A stretch of 64,000 nucleotides of DNA from JACADW01 sp963747985 (GCA_963747985.1 CAVVHG010000006.1:186001-250000), one strand, 5' to 3'. Counted from the stretch's first letter, positions 44,124 through 53,164 are shown. Made by a program: numbers and translations. Notes: generated from the sequence alone by a model not told the origin.

Positions 44124-44215
44124 TGGAGCCACGACGCCGGGATGAGATCGAGCGACTTTACCATCTGGCCCGCGAGCGGGAAGCGGGGGAGCGCGAGAAG
44201 TTCCACCTTATTTGA
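44123..44215 (+). pseudogene. N-terminal stub of a Ser/Thr protein kinase gene
   Basis: Thirty codons (MEPRRRDEIERLYHLARERE...) follow the sigma gene with a TGATG overlap. They match the conserved beginning of kinases usually encoded after these sigma factors (pattern ERxxEIExLYHxAxExxxxERxxFL). The frame ends abruptly at TGA (44213-44215) and no kinase domain follows. The VapBC module begins 50 bases later on the other strand. The kinase was probably lost by deletion or replacement. Confidence 0.6.
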
Positions 44216-44265
44216 CAAGCATTGTGCCCTATCCGGGTCCAGTCGTTGTTGTCCCGCTCGTTGAT

Positions 44266-44721
44266 TTACTCAGGAGCCCAGGCCCTGAAACCGGCCAGGA
44301 GAAAGTCGGAATCGAAACTTAAGAATCCGGCGCACCCAGGGTCCTCAATCACAGCAAAGCCGACGGCATCGGCATAGGTAATCCGATGACCTCTCAGCCG
44401 GGCAAGCCAGGCGATGGCTGCTGAATGATGGGGGCCCGACGCGAACACAATCGATGTGTGCGCGCTGGTTGCGATGCGGTCAAGCGCGAACGACGCGGCG
44501 GCGACGCCGGCTCGGTGCAGGACAAGCCGGTGAACCTCGGCAAGTACGAGGTTAGTCGTGGTAAGGAGGACGTTGCGTGAAGCGGCCTCTCTGATCAGCC
44601 GCTCGGCCTCGGCATGGTTTTGGTCGCGCGCACTGAAGAAGGCAATCCAGACGCTGGTGTCGACATAGATCCTATCTCTGCCTGCGCCGCTTGCGGTAAC
44701 TCGAAGCTGGCTTTTCCGCAA
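44266..44721 (-). CDS. vapC: VapC-like PIN-domain toxin
   Basis: 151 residues if translation begins at the TTG at 44721, which has GGAGGAG seven bases upstream. The only in-frame ATG (44781) lacks a ribosome site and lies deep in the antitoxin gene. The PIN domain starts at IYVDTSVWIAFF. The four acidic residues expected for RNase activity are visible: that Asp, Glu in LAEVHRL, Asp in ITYADAVGF, and Asp in FLSFDSDF. VapC toxins cleave RNA, often tRNA or rRNA, when the antitoxin is lost. The gene overlaps the antitoxin by 50 bases. Confidence 0.8.
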   Translation of the reverse strand: MRKSQLRVTASGAGRDRIYVDTSVWIAFFSARDQNHAEAERLIREAASRNVLLTTTNLVLAEVHRLVLHRAGVAAASFALDRIATSAHTSIVFASGPHHSAAIAWLARLRGHRITYADAVGFAVIEDPGCAGFLSFDSDFLLAGFRAWAPE

Positions 44722-44944
44722 CGAAGGTCTCCTCCAGATATTCGTCGATGCGCCCGCTGAGATCTTCCGGCAGGCCTTCAATCATTCCACAAGCCCTGAG
44801 CAGCGGATCCTCGTCGCGGGCCCGCGTCACAGCGCGAATCGCCATGCGCACCGCATGTGACTTCGTCCAGCCGCGTTTGCGCGCCCAGGCGTCGAGCAAT
44901 TCCAATTCGTGCTGGCTCATGTATACTTGCAGCGGTTTATTCAT
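44672..44944 (-). CDS. Ribbon-helix-helix antitoxin (VapB-like)
   Basis: 90 residues from the ATG at 44944; an ATG at 44950 is also in frame. The N-terminus KPLQVYMSQHELELLDAWA followed by KSHAVRMAIRAV is the ribbon-helix-helix DNA-binding fold. The C-terminal part (EYLEETFVAEKPASSY) would wrap the toxin. It should neutralise the PIN toxin encoded by the overlapping downstream gene and repress the pair. A TATAGT hexamer ends eight bases before the start. Confidence 0.8.
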   Translation of the reverse strand: MNKPLQVYMSQHELELLDAWARKRGWTKSHAVRMAIRAVTRARDEDPLLRACGMIEGLPEDLSGRIDEYLEETFVAEKPASSYRKRRRQR

Positions 44945-44970
44945 GATCATTTACTATAAAACTTCATGAA
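44939..44970 (-). promoter_or_regulatory. Promoter/operator of the VapBC pair
   Basis: The -10 hexamer TATAGT (44958-44953 on the minus strand) is flanked by TCATGATCA-type palindromes at 44939-44952 and 44963-44970 (TTCATGAA). Such paired short palindromes suit ribbon-helix-helix antitoxin binding and autoregulation. Confidence 0.45.
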
Positions 44971-45347
44971 AGACTCGTCAATCTGGTCATGTAGGGGCGC
45001 AGGGCGAGGAGGGATAGTCACCAGTGCCCCGCATGGGAACAACACTCCATCGACGGAAGCGTTGGCAGGATCGGGACACTGATGACTGTCTCCCTCAGAA
45101 CTCCTGATTCACAATCGCTCATGCTCGGCGCGCCTCTGTTCGGGGGCACGAAGGAAGTGCGGAGAGGCAAAGAAGGCTGAGTTGGTATAGGATTCGGACT
45201 GAGGGCGCGCGGCTCGAAGGAGGCAGCGGCTCCGCTTCTTGAACCCTGTCGGTTTGGGGCAAGGTGCTCATAGTCGGGCCGTCGTGGCATCGAACAACCG
45301 CCAAAAGAATCCAGACAAGCACAGGGATTCCCTGAAGAGAGGCTCAA
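44971..45347. other. Intergenic region, no gene seen
   Basis: About 380 bases between the toxin-antitoxin promoter and the methyltransferase gene. I see no conserved frame, RNA gene or repeat in it. A GAGAGG ribosome site marks its right edge. Confidence 0.5.
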
Positions 45348-46799
45348 GTGGCAGGAAGCATTAGATCGATCAATCGCCCGAGGCTGAGCCTGTCCGTTCT
45401 CAGCCCTCAGGATGTCGAAAAGATAAACGAAGCGACCCTGGAGATCATCGAGACGGTCGGGGTCAAGTTTCCGCTGGGCCGAGCCCTGGACATTTGGCAG
45501 TCCCATGGCGCCAGGGTGGATCGGGCGAGCTCAGTGGTCAGGGTCCCGCGCAGTGTGATCGAATCAGCTCTCCGCCAGGCTCCGCCTGTCTACACACTGG
45601 CGGCTCTGGACGAGACTCGGGACCTGCCTCTTGACGGGCATCATGTTTATCTGGGGACGGACGGTTGCGGCGTAGAGGTGATCGACATCCGGACCGGCGA
45701 GCACCGCCGGTCCTGCCTGCAGGATGTTGCCGACATCGCCCGCGTTGCCGACCATCTGGATGAGATCGCCTTCCACTGGGTGCCCGTATCAGCACAGGAC
45801 TGCCCGCCCCGCACGCGCGGCCTGCACGAACTCCTGGCGATCTGGAAGAATTCGACGAAACATGTCCAGACCGAGAGTATCTATGCCGAACATGAAGCGC
45901 GCGGCGCGGTGGAAATCGCTTCGGTTCTTGCAGGTGGCCGCGAGGCACTCCGCCGGCGACCCGTCCTTTCCATTATGAACTGCACGGTCTCGCCCCTTGC
46001 TCAGGACCCGGGGAGTCTCGAGGCGGCCCTGGTAGGGGCTGAAGCCGGGCTTCCGGTTGGTTTCATGAGCATGTGTTCCTGCGCCTCGACGGGGCCCGCG
46101 ACCCTGGCCGGCAACCTGGCCGTGGCCAATGCCGAGGTGTTGACCGGCCTGGCCCTGATCGAGCTGGCCCATCCCGGCGCGCCGGTCTTCTATGCCGCCG
46201 CCCAGACGGTGATGGACCTTCGAAGCGGCGCCTACACGGGCGGCGGTCCCGAGGACTTCCTGTTCGGCGCGGCATCCAATGCCCTGGCTGACTTCTACAA
46301 TGTGCCTCTTTCCATGGGTTCGTTCGCGACGGGTGCCAAAGAGCCGAACTGGCAGGCGGGGGTCGAGAACTGCCTTTCGACGTTCATGGCGTCGGCCGTC
46401 GTGTCGGACATGCTGCTGGGCGCAGGACTACTGAACGGCAGCACGATCTGGTCCTACGAGCAGATGATTATGGACTGTGAGATCTTCGGCATCATCGCCA
46501 AGATGATGGAGGGAATCGTGGTCGATGACGAACACGTTGCGCTCGAGGTCATCAGGGATGTCGGACCGGGCGGAAGTTATATGACGCATGAGCATACGCT
46601 GCGCCACATGCGGGAGTTGTGGATCAGTTCCCTGATGGACCGGAGGCCTTACAGCGAGTGGGAGCGGAAGAGAGACGGGGCGCGGACATGGGCCCTCGCA
46701 CGGGCACGGAAGATTCTCGAGGCTCCCACCCCCGCTCTGCTTGACCCGAAGGTCGAAGCAGAGCTTCAACGCATCATCCGCTCCATAGAAGACGAATGA
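45348..46799 (+). CDS. MttB-family (trimethylamine methyltransferase-like) protein without pyrrolysine
   Basis: 483 residues from a GTG start with GAGAGG upstream. It matches the MttB superfamily of corrinoid-dependent methyltransferases (LGTDGCGVEVIDIRTGEHR, STGPATLAGNLAVANAEVL, PVFYAAAQT). The frame has no internal TAG, and the region around GAKEPNWQAGVEN, where pyrrolysine occurs in true MttB, reads through ordinary codons. It is therefore a non-pyrrolysine type such as glycine betaine or other quaternary amine methyltransferases. No corrinoid protein gene adjoins it, so its partner must be elsewhere; the UroD/MtaA-like genes at 50.9-53.2 kb might take part. Confidence 0.85.
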   Translation: MAGSIRSINRPRLSLSVLSPQDVEKINEATLEIIETVGVKFPLGRALDIWQSHGARVDRASSVVRVPRSVIESALRQAPPVYTLAALDETRDLPLDGHHVYLGTDGCGVEVIDIRTGEHRRSCLQDVADIARVADHLDEIAFHWVPVSAQDCPPRTRGLHELLAIWKNSTKHVQTESIYAEHEARGAVEIASVLAGGREALRRRPVLSIMNCTVSPLAQDPGSLEAALVGAEAGLPVGFMSMCSCASTGPATLAGNLAVANAEVLTGLALIELAHPGAPVFYAAAQTVMDLRSGAYTGGGPEDFLFGAASNALADFYNVPLSMGSFATGAKEPNWQAGVENCLSTFMASAVVSDMLLGAGLLNGSTIWSYEQMIMDCEIFGIIAKMMEGIVVDDEHVALEVIRDVGPGGSYMTHEHTLRHMRELWISSLMDRRPYSEWERKRDGARTWALARARKILEAPTPALLDPKVEAELQRIIRSIEDE

Positions 46800-46888
46800 A
46801 GCCCGGCGACATGGACCGGGTTCCCAGTCCTCCCTCCAGGAACTCCGCCGAGTTACCGGCGCTTGCATTTGTCGCTGTCAATCATGTG

Positions 46889-46985
46889 CCGCGGGCTTCA
46901 GCCAGCGGAGGGACAGTCCACGAAGATGCTCGAGTCTGTACCAATCGAGCGGGAGCGATTGCAGGTCTCACGGGCTGAAGCCAGT
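46889..46985. repeat. Widely spaced inverted repeat GGGCTTCAGCC / GGCTGAAGCC
   Basis: GCGGGCTTCAGCC near 46891 and ACGGGCTGAAGCC near 46971 form two GGGCTGAAGCCC-like elements of the sort seen in the compound repeats. The second overlaps the 3' end of the aminotransferase gene. It may be a terminator for either gene or a repeat fragment. Confidence 0.35.
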
Positions 46986-48323
46986 AACACACGGAACCTG
47001 GTCGCCTGCAAACTTGGCGGCCTCCTTCATGAGATCGACGGCGCGGTGCAGGGTGTCGAGTTCTTCGTAACCGTAGGACAGCCTCAACTGGCGCCTGCCG
47101 ATTTCGGTCATGTCCCCGCTGGGATGGACGCAGATCTCGCCCGGTATGTACAGGACACGCGGCCTCCGGTTGTCTTTCGGCCCGTCGACGGATTCATCAC
47201 CGGTGGTGCGTGTGAGGTAGCGGAAGAAGGGCGACCCCTCACAGGTCTCGATCCGGCGGAAGGTCAGGTAGAGATAAAAACCTGCGCGGCCGCCGCTCAC
47301 GGACTCGATCTCGCCGCCAAGCTGCTCGTCGACCCAGCCGCGCAGTGCTTGCGCCTTTGCCCGGTATCCGGCGCGGACGCTCTCCAGCTGTTTCCCAATC
47401 TGGTGGTCCAACAGCCAGCTGGAGATCTCCTGCGTGATCAGCGGGGCGCTGAGGCCGGCGTCCGAGGTGCGCTGGATCATGGCGTTGATGAAAGGCCCGC
47501 CCGGCCCGATCATGTATCCGACGCGGAGCGCCGGCGCGAGCACCTTGGAAAGCGTGCCCACCTCGTACACGATCCCGGACTCGTCCGAAAGAAGCCCTGA
47601 TTCGAGCGGGCCAACTTCGGGATCATGGACCAGGTCTTCGTAAGCGCGATCGAGCACGAGCGGGACTTTGCGATCGATGGTCGAGCAGAAGCGCGACACC
47701 AGATCCACAAGCTCCCTGCGACGCCTGTTAGAGAGAATCGTGGAAGTGGGATTGCTGACCGTGACCACGTAGAAGTACGACACCCGAGCAGCATTCTTAC
47801 CGAGGGCTGCAAGCTTCCTCTCGAGCAAATCGGTGCGGATCCCCTCCTCGTCCTCCGGCACCGCCAGCAATTCCCGGCCACGGCGCTCGAGGAAGTTCGT
47901 GTAGATGTAGTACATCGGGTCCGTCGTGACCACGATCCCTTCCGGCAGCACGTATGCGAGTGATTCCAGCAGGCTCGTGGCGCCGTTGGGGCCGATGATG
48001 ATCTCCCTGTCTCGCAGGGTCGATTCCGTCAGTCCGCTGACGCGGTTGCCCACGAGAAAGCGTCGGATGGAGTCGATCAGGTTCTGAGATCCTGCGGAGC
48101 CGCCGTAATTCAGCGACTGCCGGTACTTCTCCGGGCTTTGAATCACTATGCCCAAAGCCTTGTGGATTTCACCCGCAGGGATTGTCTTCTCGTTGACGTA
48201 GCCGACCCCCAGGTTGATGTCCACCCCGTCGCGAAAGCCGGACGCAAAATCGGCCATCATCCGGTTCACCGGCGACGGATTGCTCGAAATCTGCCCGTAC
48301 GAGGATAGGATGATGTCTTTCAT
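46968..48323 (-). CDS. Class I/II PLP-dependent aminotransferase
   Basis: 451 residues from the ATG at 48323; the open frame upstream is not conserved. Motifs of fold type I aminotransferases: PNGATSLLESLAYVL for cofactor phosphate, VSNPTSTI for the Asn, VLDRAYEDL for the Asp/Tyr, and VGTLSKVLAPALRVGY with the PLP lysine. The substrate is unknown. It is divergent from a FeeM-like N-acyltransferase gene starting 150 bases away, which could use the amino acid products or share regulation. Confidence 0.85.
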   Translation of the reverse strand: MKDIILSSYGQISSNPSPVNRMMADFASGFRDGVDINLGVGYVNEKTIPAGEIHKALGIVIQSPEKYRQSLNYGGSAGSQNLIDSIRRFLVGNRVSGLTESTLRDREIIIGPNGATSLLESLAYVLPEGIVVTTDPMYYIYTNFLERRGRELLAVPEDEEGIRTDLLERKLAALGKNAARVSYFYVVTVSNPTSTILSNRRRRELVDLVSRFCSTIDRKVPLVLDRAYEDLVHDPEVGPLESGLLSDESGIVYEVGTLSKVLAPALRVGYMIGPGGPFINAMIQRTSDAGLSAPLITQEISSWLLDHQIGKQLESVRAGYRAKAQALRGWVDEQLGGEIESVSGGRAGFYLYLTFRRIETCEGSPFFRYLTRTTGDESVDGPKDNRRPRVLYIPGEICVHPSGDMTEIGRRQLRLSYGYEELDTLHRAVDLMKEAAKFAGDQVPCVTGFSP

Positions 48324-48472
48324 GTCTGCCCGGGCGCTAATCTTATGTTTTTCGCCGCCGAAAATCCAATGAGCCGGAACACGCACCGTCGGATTCGGCA
48401 GCCCGGAATCATGGATTTGAAAGTGCAAAAGTCCGATACTTGTGGTCTGTTCCCCTTTCTGAGGCGTAGCAG

Positions 48473-49066
48473 GTGAGGCGACTCGGACCGTATCAGTTCA
48501 CTGTAGCATCCACCCCCGACCAACTGGAACAGGTCTATCGCCTCAACTACGCGACGTTTGTCTCCGAACTGGGCCAGCACGAAGGCGACGGATCGGGCAG
48601 GCTCGTGGACAAGTTCGATCTGAAGAACACCTACCTGATCGCGCTCCGCGTCGACCGCGTCGTCGGTATGGTGACCGTCCACGGGGAACCGCCATTCTCA
48701 ACCACCCAGCGTCTGGCTGACCCGTCGCTTCTGGAATCGATCGGCGGAAAACTCCTGGAAGTACGATTGCTCGCGATTGATCCCGAGGAACGCCAGAGGA
48801 TGGTTTTCGCGGGGCTCCTCTGGCATGTTCAGGATTATGCCCGTGAGAGAGGCTATACCCACCTGCTTATCTCGGGCTATGTCAGGCGCGTCTCTATCTA
48901 TGAACGACTCGGGTTCCGTGCCCTCGGCCCGCCTGTGCGCAGCGGCAACGTCGAATATGTTCCGATGGTAGTGCCCCTGGCTGATATGCCTGCGCGCATT
49001 CTCCGGGAGATCGAGATCATGCGAAAACACTTTAGTCGCGCTGAACGCGGCACGGGAGTCGGATAG
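48473..49066 (+). CDS. FeeM/GNAT-like N-acyltransferase
   Basis: 197 residues from a GTG start. The pattern VYRLNYATFVSELGQHEGD followed by LRVDRVVGMVTVHG, LEVRLLAID and ARERGYTHLLISG is typical of GNAT-fold acyltransferases of the FeeM/autoinducer-synthase type, which join fatty acyl groups from acyl carrier protein to amino acids. No signal peptide is present. The product could be an N-acyl amino acid, possibly a signalling or membrane lipid. This is inference from family resemblance and from the divergent aminotransferase neighbour. Confidence 0.65.
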   Translation: MRRLGPYQFTVASTPDQLEQVYRLNYATFVSELGQHEGDGSGRLVDKFDLKNTYLIALRVDRVVGMVTVHGEPPFSTTQRLADPSLLESIGGKLLEVRLLAIDPEERQRMVFAGLLWHVQDYARERGYTHLLISGYVRRVSIYERLGFRALGPPVRSGNVEYVPMVVPLADMPARILREIEIMRKHFSRAERGTGVG

Positions 49067-49120
49067 AGAGACGATCGTTCCTTTCGGCTGGGGAGTTTAG
49101 AGGAGTATCGAGACAAGAAT

Positions 49121-50836
49121 TCAGAAGAAAATCAGGTTCAGGACGAACGAAAGCAGCAGCACTGCGAGGCCGAGGGCGGCGGGTCTCTTGTACCAGCCCA
49201 CGCCGTCGTCCGCTGGCCGCGGGGTCAGAGAATAGACCAGCCCGCGAAGTTCCTCGTGTGATTTCTTCTGCCTGGTCAATACCGATACGAGCATCGTCAT
49301 CATGAAGCAGAACGACCACGCAAATATGGCGGTCCAGAAATTCTGGGCCATCTCGCTGGGATAGCGGTGCAGCACCATACCCAACCACCCGCCTTTGAGC
49401 AGCGTGGCCGCCCCGACCGGAGCAGTCAAACCGTGGTGCAACGCCGCCACTCCGGTTCCAAGCAACAGTCCAAAGAAGGCGCCGTGGCCGGTCGCGCGGC
49501 GCCAGAACATGCCGAGCAGGAAAGTGGCGAAGAGCGGCGCATTGACGAATGCGAAGACCATCTGCAGCAGGTCCATGATGTTGTTGAATTGCACGGCCAC
49601 GTAAGCGGCCGCGACGCTGGCCGCGATGCCGAAGATGGTCGCCATCCGGCCCATCCGGAGATAATGCGCGTCGGGGCGGCCGGGGCGGATGTAGCTCTGG
49701 TAGATGTCGTAAGTCCAGACGGTGTTGAACGCGGTCACGTTGCCTGCCATGCCGGACATGAACGAAGCGATCAGAGCCGTGATGCCAAGCCCCAGGACGC
49801 CCGGCGGCAGGTAATGGGCCAGCATCATGGGCGTGACCATGTCGAAATCGTAGGCACCGTCGGGTTTGCGCGGCAGGGCGAAACCGCTGCCGCCGGCCTG
49901 GTATGTCAGCGCGATGGCGATCATGCCCGGGAGGACAACGAGGGCAGGGAACAGCATTTTGGGGACGGCGGCTATCAGGGGTGTGCGGCGCGCGGCCGAC
50001 ATCGAGTTTGCGGCCATCGCCCTCTGGACCACGAGAAAATCGGTGCACCAGTAGCCGAAACCCAGCACAAACCACAATCCAAGGGTCATGCCGATCCAGT
50101 CGACCCCCATGGGATTTTCTGTGGCCTGGCCGAGGTATCGCCATGTGGAGCTCCATGCCCCCGGTTCGAATCCCTGCCCCGTCGCGACCGCTGCGAGTCG
50201 CGACTGCAGCCCGGACCAGCCGCCGCTGTCGAGCAGGCCGAGGTAGACCAGCGGCAGGAATCCGGCGACGATGAGGAAGAACTGGAGCACCTCGTTGTAC
50301 ATTGCGGAGGTTAGCCCGCCCAGGGCCGTGTAGGTCATTACGACGAACACGGAGACCAGGATGCTGGAGGTGAAATTCCAACCGAGCATCATCTTGAGCA
50401 GGAGGGACATCGCGTACATCGATGTTCCGGAGGAAAAGATCGTCATCACGGCAAACGATACGGCGTTCAGCGCCCGCGTCTTCTCGTCGAAGCGAAGCTT
50501 CAGGTACTCGGGTACCGAGCGCGCGCGGGAACCGTAGTAGAAGGGCATCATGAAGACGCCGACGAAGACCATCGAGGGGATCGCGGCAAAATAGAAGTGG
50601 CTCGTCAGCATCCCATACTTGGCGCCGGAAGCTCCCATTCCCACCACCTCCTGCGCGCCCAGGTTCGCCGACAGAAACGCGAGCCCCGTGATCCATGCCG
50701 GGACGGAGCGCCCCGACAGGAAGAAATCGGTGCTGGTGCGCATGTAGCGTTTCAGCGCCCAGCCGATTCCAAGCACAAATGCGAAATAGATGATGAGAAC
50801 GACGTAGTCAACAAGCGCGAGCCGGGCAATTCCCAT
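49121..50836 (-). CDS. Sodium:solute symporter (SSS family)
   Basis: 571 residues with about 14 hydrophobic helices. Family motifs include FLSGRSVPAWITGLAFLSANLGAQE near the N-terminus, YYGSRARSVPEYLKLRFDEKTRALNA and FMSGMAGNVTAFNTVW. It resembles SglT-type Na+/sugar symporters. A second long open frame on the same strand (49032-50696) is an Arg/Pro-rich shadow and was rejected. It is the last gene of a probable minus-strand series starting at 56907, 56 bases after the UroD-like gene. It may import the sugar used by neighbouring hydrolases. Confidence 0.92.
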   Translation of the reverse strand: MGIARLALVDYVVLIIYFAFVLGIGWALKRYMRTSTDFFLSGRSVPAWITGLAFLSANLGAQEVVGMGASGAKYGMLTSHFYFAAIPSMVFVGVFMMPFYYGSRARSVPEYLKLRFDEKTRALNAVSFAVMTIFSSGTSMYAMSLLLKMMLGWNFTSSILVSVFVVMTYTALGGLTSAMYNEVLQFFLIVAGFLPLVYLGLLDSGGWSGLQSRLAAVATGQGFEPGAWSSTWRYLGQATENPMGVDWIGMTLGLWFVLGFGYWCTDFLVVQRAMAANSMSAARRTPLIAAVPKMLFPALVVLPGMIAIALTYQAGGSGFALPRKPDGAYDFDMVTPMMLAHYLPPGVLGLGITALIASFMSGMAGNVTAFNTVWTYDIYQSYIRPGRPDAHYLRMGRMATIFGIAASVAAAYVAVQFNNIMDLLQMVFAFVNAPLFATFLLGMFWRRATGHGAFFGLLLGTGVAALHHGLTAPVGAATLLKGGWLGMVLHRYPSEMAQNFWTAIFAWSFCFMMTMLVSVLTRQKKSHEELRGLVYSLTPRPADDGVGWYKRPAALGLAVLLLSFVLNLIFF

Positions 50837-50892
50837 CGGGGTTGTCCTTGATGATGACGGTCCGCCTCCGGTGCGCGAGCGGCGATGACACT

Positions 50893-51996
50893 TCAGAGCG
50901 ACCTGTATGGTGTCTGCCGGATCGTATCCACCATGGCCCGGAAATTTTCGAGCGGCGTGTCCAGCTGAACGTGGTGCGTCGGCCCCAGGATCAGGCCACC
51001 GCTCGCACCGAGCGTGCGCAGGCGCGTCAGCACCTCTCCCCGTACCTCCTCCGGTGCGGCGAAGGGGAGAGTGTGCTGTTCGTCAACCGATCCCCAGAAA
51101 CAGAGGCGGTCGCCGTACTGTCTCTTCAACAACGCGGGATCCATGCTGCGTGGCTGGACAGGATTGAGTATGTCCACGCCGATGTCTATCAGCTCGGGGA
51201 CGACGGGATAGAAACATCCGTCGGAATGGTAGGCGATCTTGAGCGCGGGGTTCTGCCGTTTCAATGTGGCGATGAATTCGGCAAGCCGCGGTTTCAAGAA
51301 CCTTCTCCAGGTCTGCGGGGAGAAGATCATCGCGTGCTGGCCGCCGATGTCGTCCCCGGCCCAGATCATGTCCACCCCCAGTTCCACTAACTTCCGGGCG
51401 GCGGCCAGGTGATAGCGAAAAGGGATGTCGAGTATGCGCTCCGCCAGCTCCGGGTCGGACACAAAGTCGATCATCAGACGGGCGTATCCGCGAAGCGCCC
51501 AGGCTGTCTCGAAGATCGTGCATACCGTGACGCCTCCGATCCAGTACTCGTCTGCGAAACGGTTGATGAGATCCTGCGCGTCACGATAGAGTTCCGGCCG
51601 GCTCGGGTCGGGGGGCTGATAGGAATCGAGCGCGTCTTCTTCCGCGAGCGGATGGCCGGCAATCTCGGTATAGAAACCTTTACCGAACCGTGTTTCATAG
51701 GGCATATTCTTCCATCCGACTCCCCACTCGTCGACATAGCTCTCCTGCCCGCCGGCATACTTGTCGTTCGCATAGTAGGAGTTCGCCCAGCCGACAGAAG
51801 TCAGCAGCATGTCTTCTTCGAGGGCGCGCTCCAGTTCGTAGGTATTGCCCCCGCCGTGGGGATTGTGCGAGGCATCGGCGAGTCCCATGTCGGCGCGCAG
51901 GCGTGCGGCGAACTCGGGCGTGAAACTTGCCTGCATCGGGCAGCGGTCGGGTTTCTCGTGACTCAGGCTCATCAAAACGCGCTCCCTGTGGTTCAC
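50893..51996 (-). CDS. UroD/MtaA-family methyltransferase-like protein
   Basis: 367 residues from a GTG start with an AGGAGGGGG site, giving the family start VNHRERVLMSLSHEKPDRCP. The upstream ORF extension is Arg/Pro-rich shadow. The TIM-barrel family includes uroporphyrinogen decarboxylase and zinc methylcobamide:thiol methyltransferases. Motifs IAYHSDGCFYPV, CFWGSVDEQ and LGPTHHVQLDTPLENF fit this group. It has no heme biosynthesis neighbours, so a methyltransferase or unknown role is more likely than UroD. It is followed 130 bases after the other UroD-like gene in the same direction. Confidence 0.8.
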   Translation of the reverse strand: MNHRERVLMSLSHEKPDRCPMQASFTPEFAARLRADMGLADASHNPHGGGNTYELERALEEDMLLTSVGWANSYYANDKYAGGQESYVDEWGVGWKNMPYETRFGKGFYTEIAGHPLAEEDALDSYQPPDPSRPELYRDAQDLINRFADEYWIGGVTVCTIFETAWALRGYARLMIDFVSDPELAERILDIPFRYHLAAARKLVELGVDMIWAGDDIGGQHAMIFSPQTWRRFLKPRLAEFIATLKRQNPALKIAYHSDGCFYPVVPELIDIGVDILNPVQPRSMDPALLKRQYGDRLCFWGSVDEQHTLPFAAPEEVRGEVLTRLRTLGASGGLILGPTHHVQLDTPLENFRAMVDTIRQTPYRSL

Positions 51997-52126
51997 AGCC
52001 CCCTCCTGTACTGTTCTCTTCCATAAAGAACGGTGACGCGTGGCCCCAGGTGGGCGCGCTCCGCCGGAGCGCGGTGGGGTCCGCCGCGGTCCGGGGGGCC
52101 CGCCTCGCTCCGTAAACCCTCTGTTT

Positions 52127-53164
52127 TCACGAATGCCCACCCTGCCAGCGGCGTGCAGCCCGGATCATGCAGCGGATGTTCTCCGGCGGAGTCGTCGGCG
52201 GAATTGCGCAGCCGGCGTTCAGGATGAAGCGCGGATTCCCGGCAAAGCGCTCGAGCAGCTCACGCGTCCTGGTCTCGATGAGTTGCGGGTTCCCGAGCGC
52301 CAACACCCCGTTGGGATCGATATTGCCTATGAAAGTCGCCCGGCCCTCCAGTTTCCGCCGGACCAGGTTCGTGTCGGTCTTGAAGTCCAGTTCGAGAGCG
52401 TCCGCCCCGCTCTGGAGCATGTCGTCCAGGATGAGGTTGGTGTTGCCGCATATGTGCAGGGCATAGGGCTGGCCCTGTCCGTGTGCGCACTCAACCGCAA
52501 GCTTCTCGTAGGGCAAAGCGAAGGCGCGATAGAGCCGTGGCGAGATCATCTCCGGGCCGGCGGGGCTGTCGCCGTTGGAGACCATGTGCGCACCGGTCTG
52601 CGCCATCAAGCGGATGAATTGCGACGTCGCGGCGGCGCAGTGCTCGAGGAGCCTGTGCGCCCGCGGGTGGCTGTCCTCGTCCATCAGGTCGAGCATCCAT
52701 TCCCGGGGTGTCCGCATCATGGACGCGAGGGAGAATGCGCACTGGTCGCAGTTGCCGCGGAGGAATATTTCGTCCCGGAAGTGGCGTGACAGCAACCGTA
52801 CCGCTTCGAGCCACACCTGCACCCGGCCGGATCGCTCTATGTTGACGGGCTCCAGGTCGTCGACCTCTTCGAGAACCTTCAGCCTGGCGCCGTGCGACAG
52901 GGCAGGCTGGTCCTCGGGCAACTCCACCGGAATACCCAGTGCGCCTGCCAGGGTCGCGGTGTCTATGTCCACCAGTACGCCGTCGAGGTCGTACCTCTCC
53001 ACGGACTCGATGTGGCAGCGAGCGATCGCGCCCGGGCTCTGCCGGTACTGCTCCATCGTGATGCCGGCCTCCTTTGCGGCCAGCATGAAGTTGTGGAGCA
53101 TGACCGGTGTCGTGTCGGGCCACTCGCCGCGCAGCGCGGCCAGGATTCTCCGGTACCCGTTCAT
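52127..53164 (-). CDS. MtaA-like zinc methyltransferase of the UroD superfamily
   Basis: 345 residues. The ATG at 53164 overlaps the stop of the upstream transporter gene (ATGA), indicating coupled translation. The zinc-site pattern of methylcobamide:CoM methyltransferases is visible: His and Cys in ALHICGNTN and Cys in LNAGCAIPPTTPPENI. That favours corrinoid methyl transfer over uroporphyrinogen decarboxylation. GNCDQCAFSLASMM is another conserved block. The methyl donor and acceptor are not identified. A companion UroD-like gene lies downstream. Confidence 0.82.
   Translation of the reverse strand: MNGYRRILAALRGEWPDTTPVMLHNFMLAAKEAGITMEQYRQSPGAIARCHIESVERYDLDGVLVDIDTATLAGALGIPVELPEDQPALSHGARLKVLEEVDDLEPVNIERSGRVQVWLEAVRLLSRHFRDEIFLRGNCDQCAFSLASMMRTPREWMLDLMDEDSHPRAHRLLEHCAAATSQFIRLMAQTGAHMVSNGDSPAGPEMISPRLYRAFALPYEKLAVECAHGQGQPYALHICGNTNLILDDMLQSGADALELDFKTDTNLVRRKLEGRATFIGNIDPNGVLALGNPQLIETRTRELLERFAGNPRFILNAGCAIPPTTPPENIRCMIRAARRWQGGHS

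Noticed and set aside
44722..44781. ATG 44781 as the VapC start
   Set aside because: No ribosome site, and it adds 20 non-PIN residues; TTG 44721 has GGAGGAG at correct spacing.
45348..46799. Pyrrolysine in the MttB-like protein
   Set aside because: No in-frame TAG occurs, and the equivalent region is encoded by ordinary codons.
49032..50696. A 554-codon open frame on the minus strand
   Set aside because: Arg/Pro/His-rich composition with no family; it overlaps the well-supported symporter gene in another frame.
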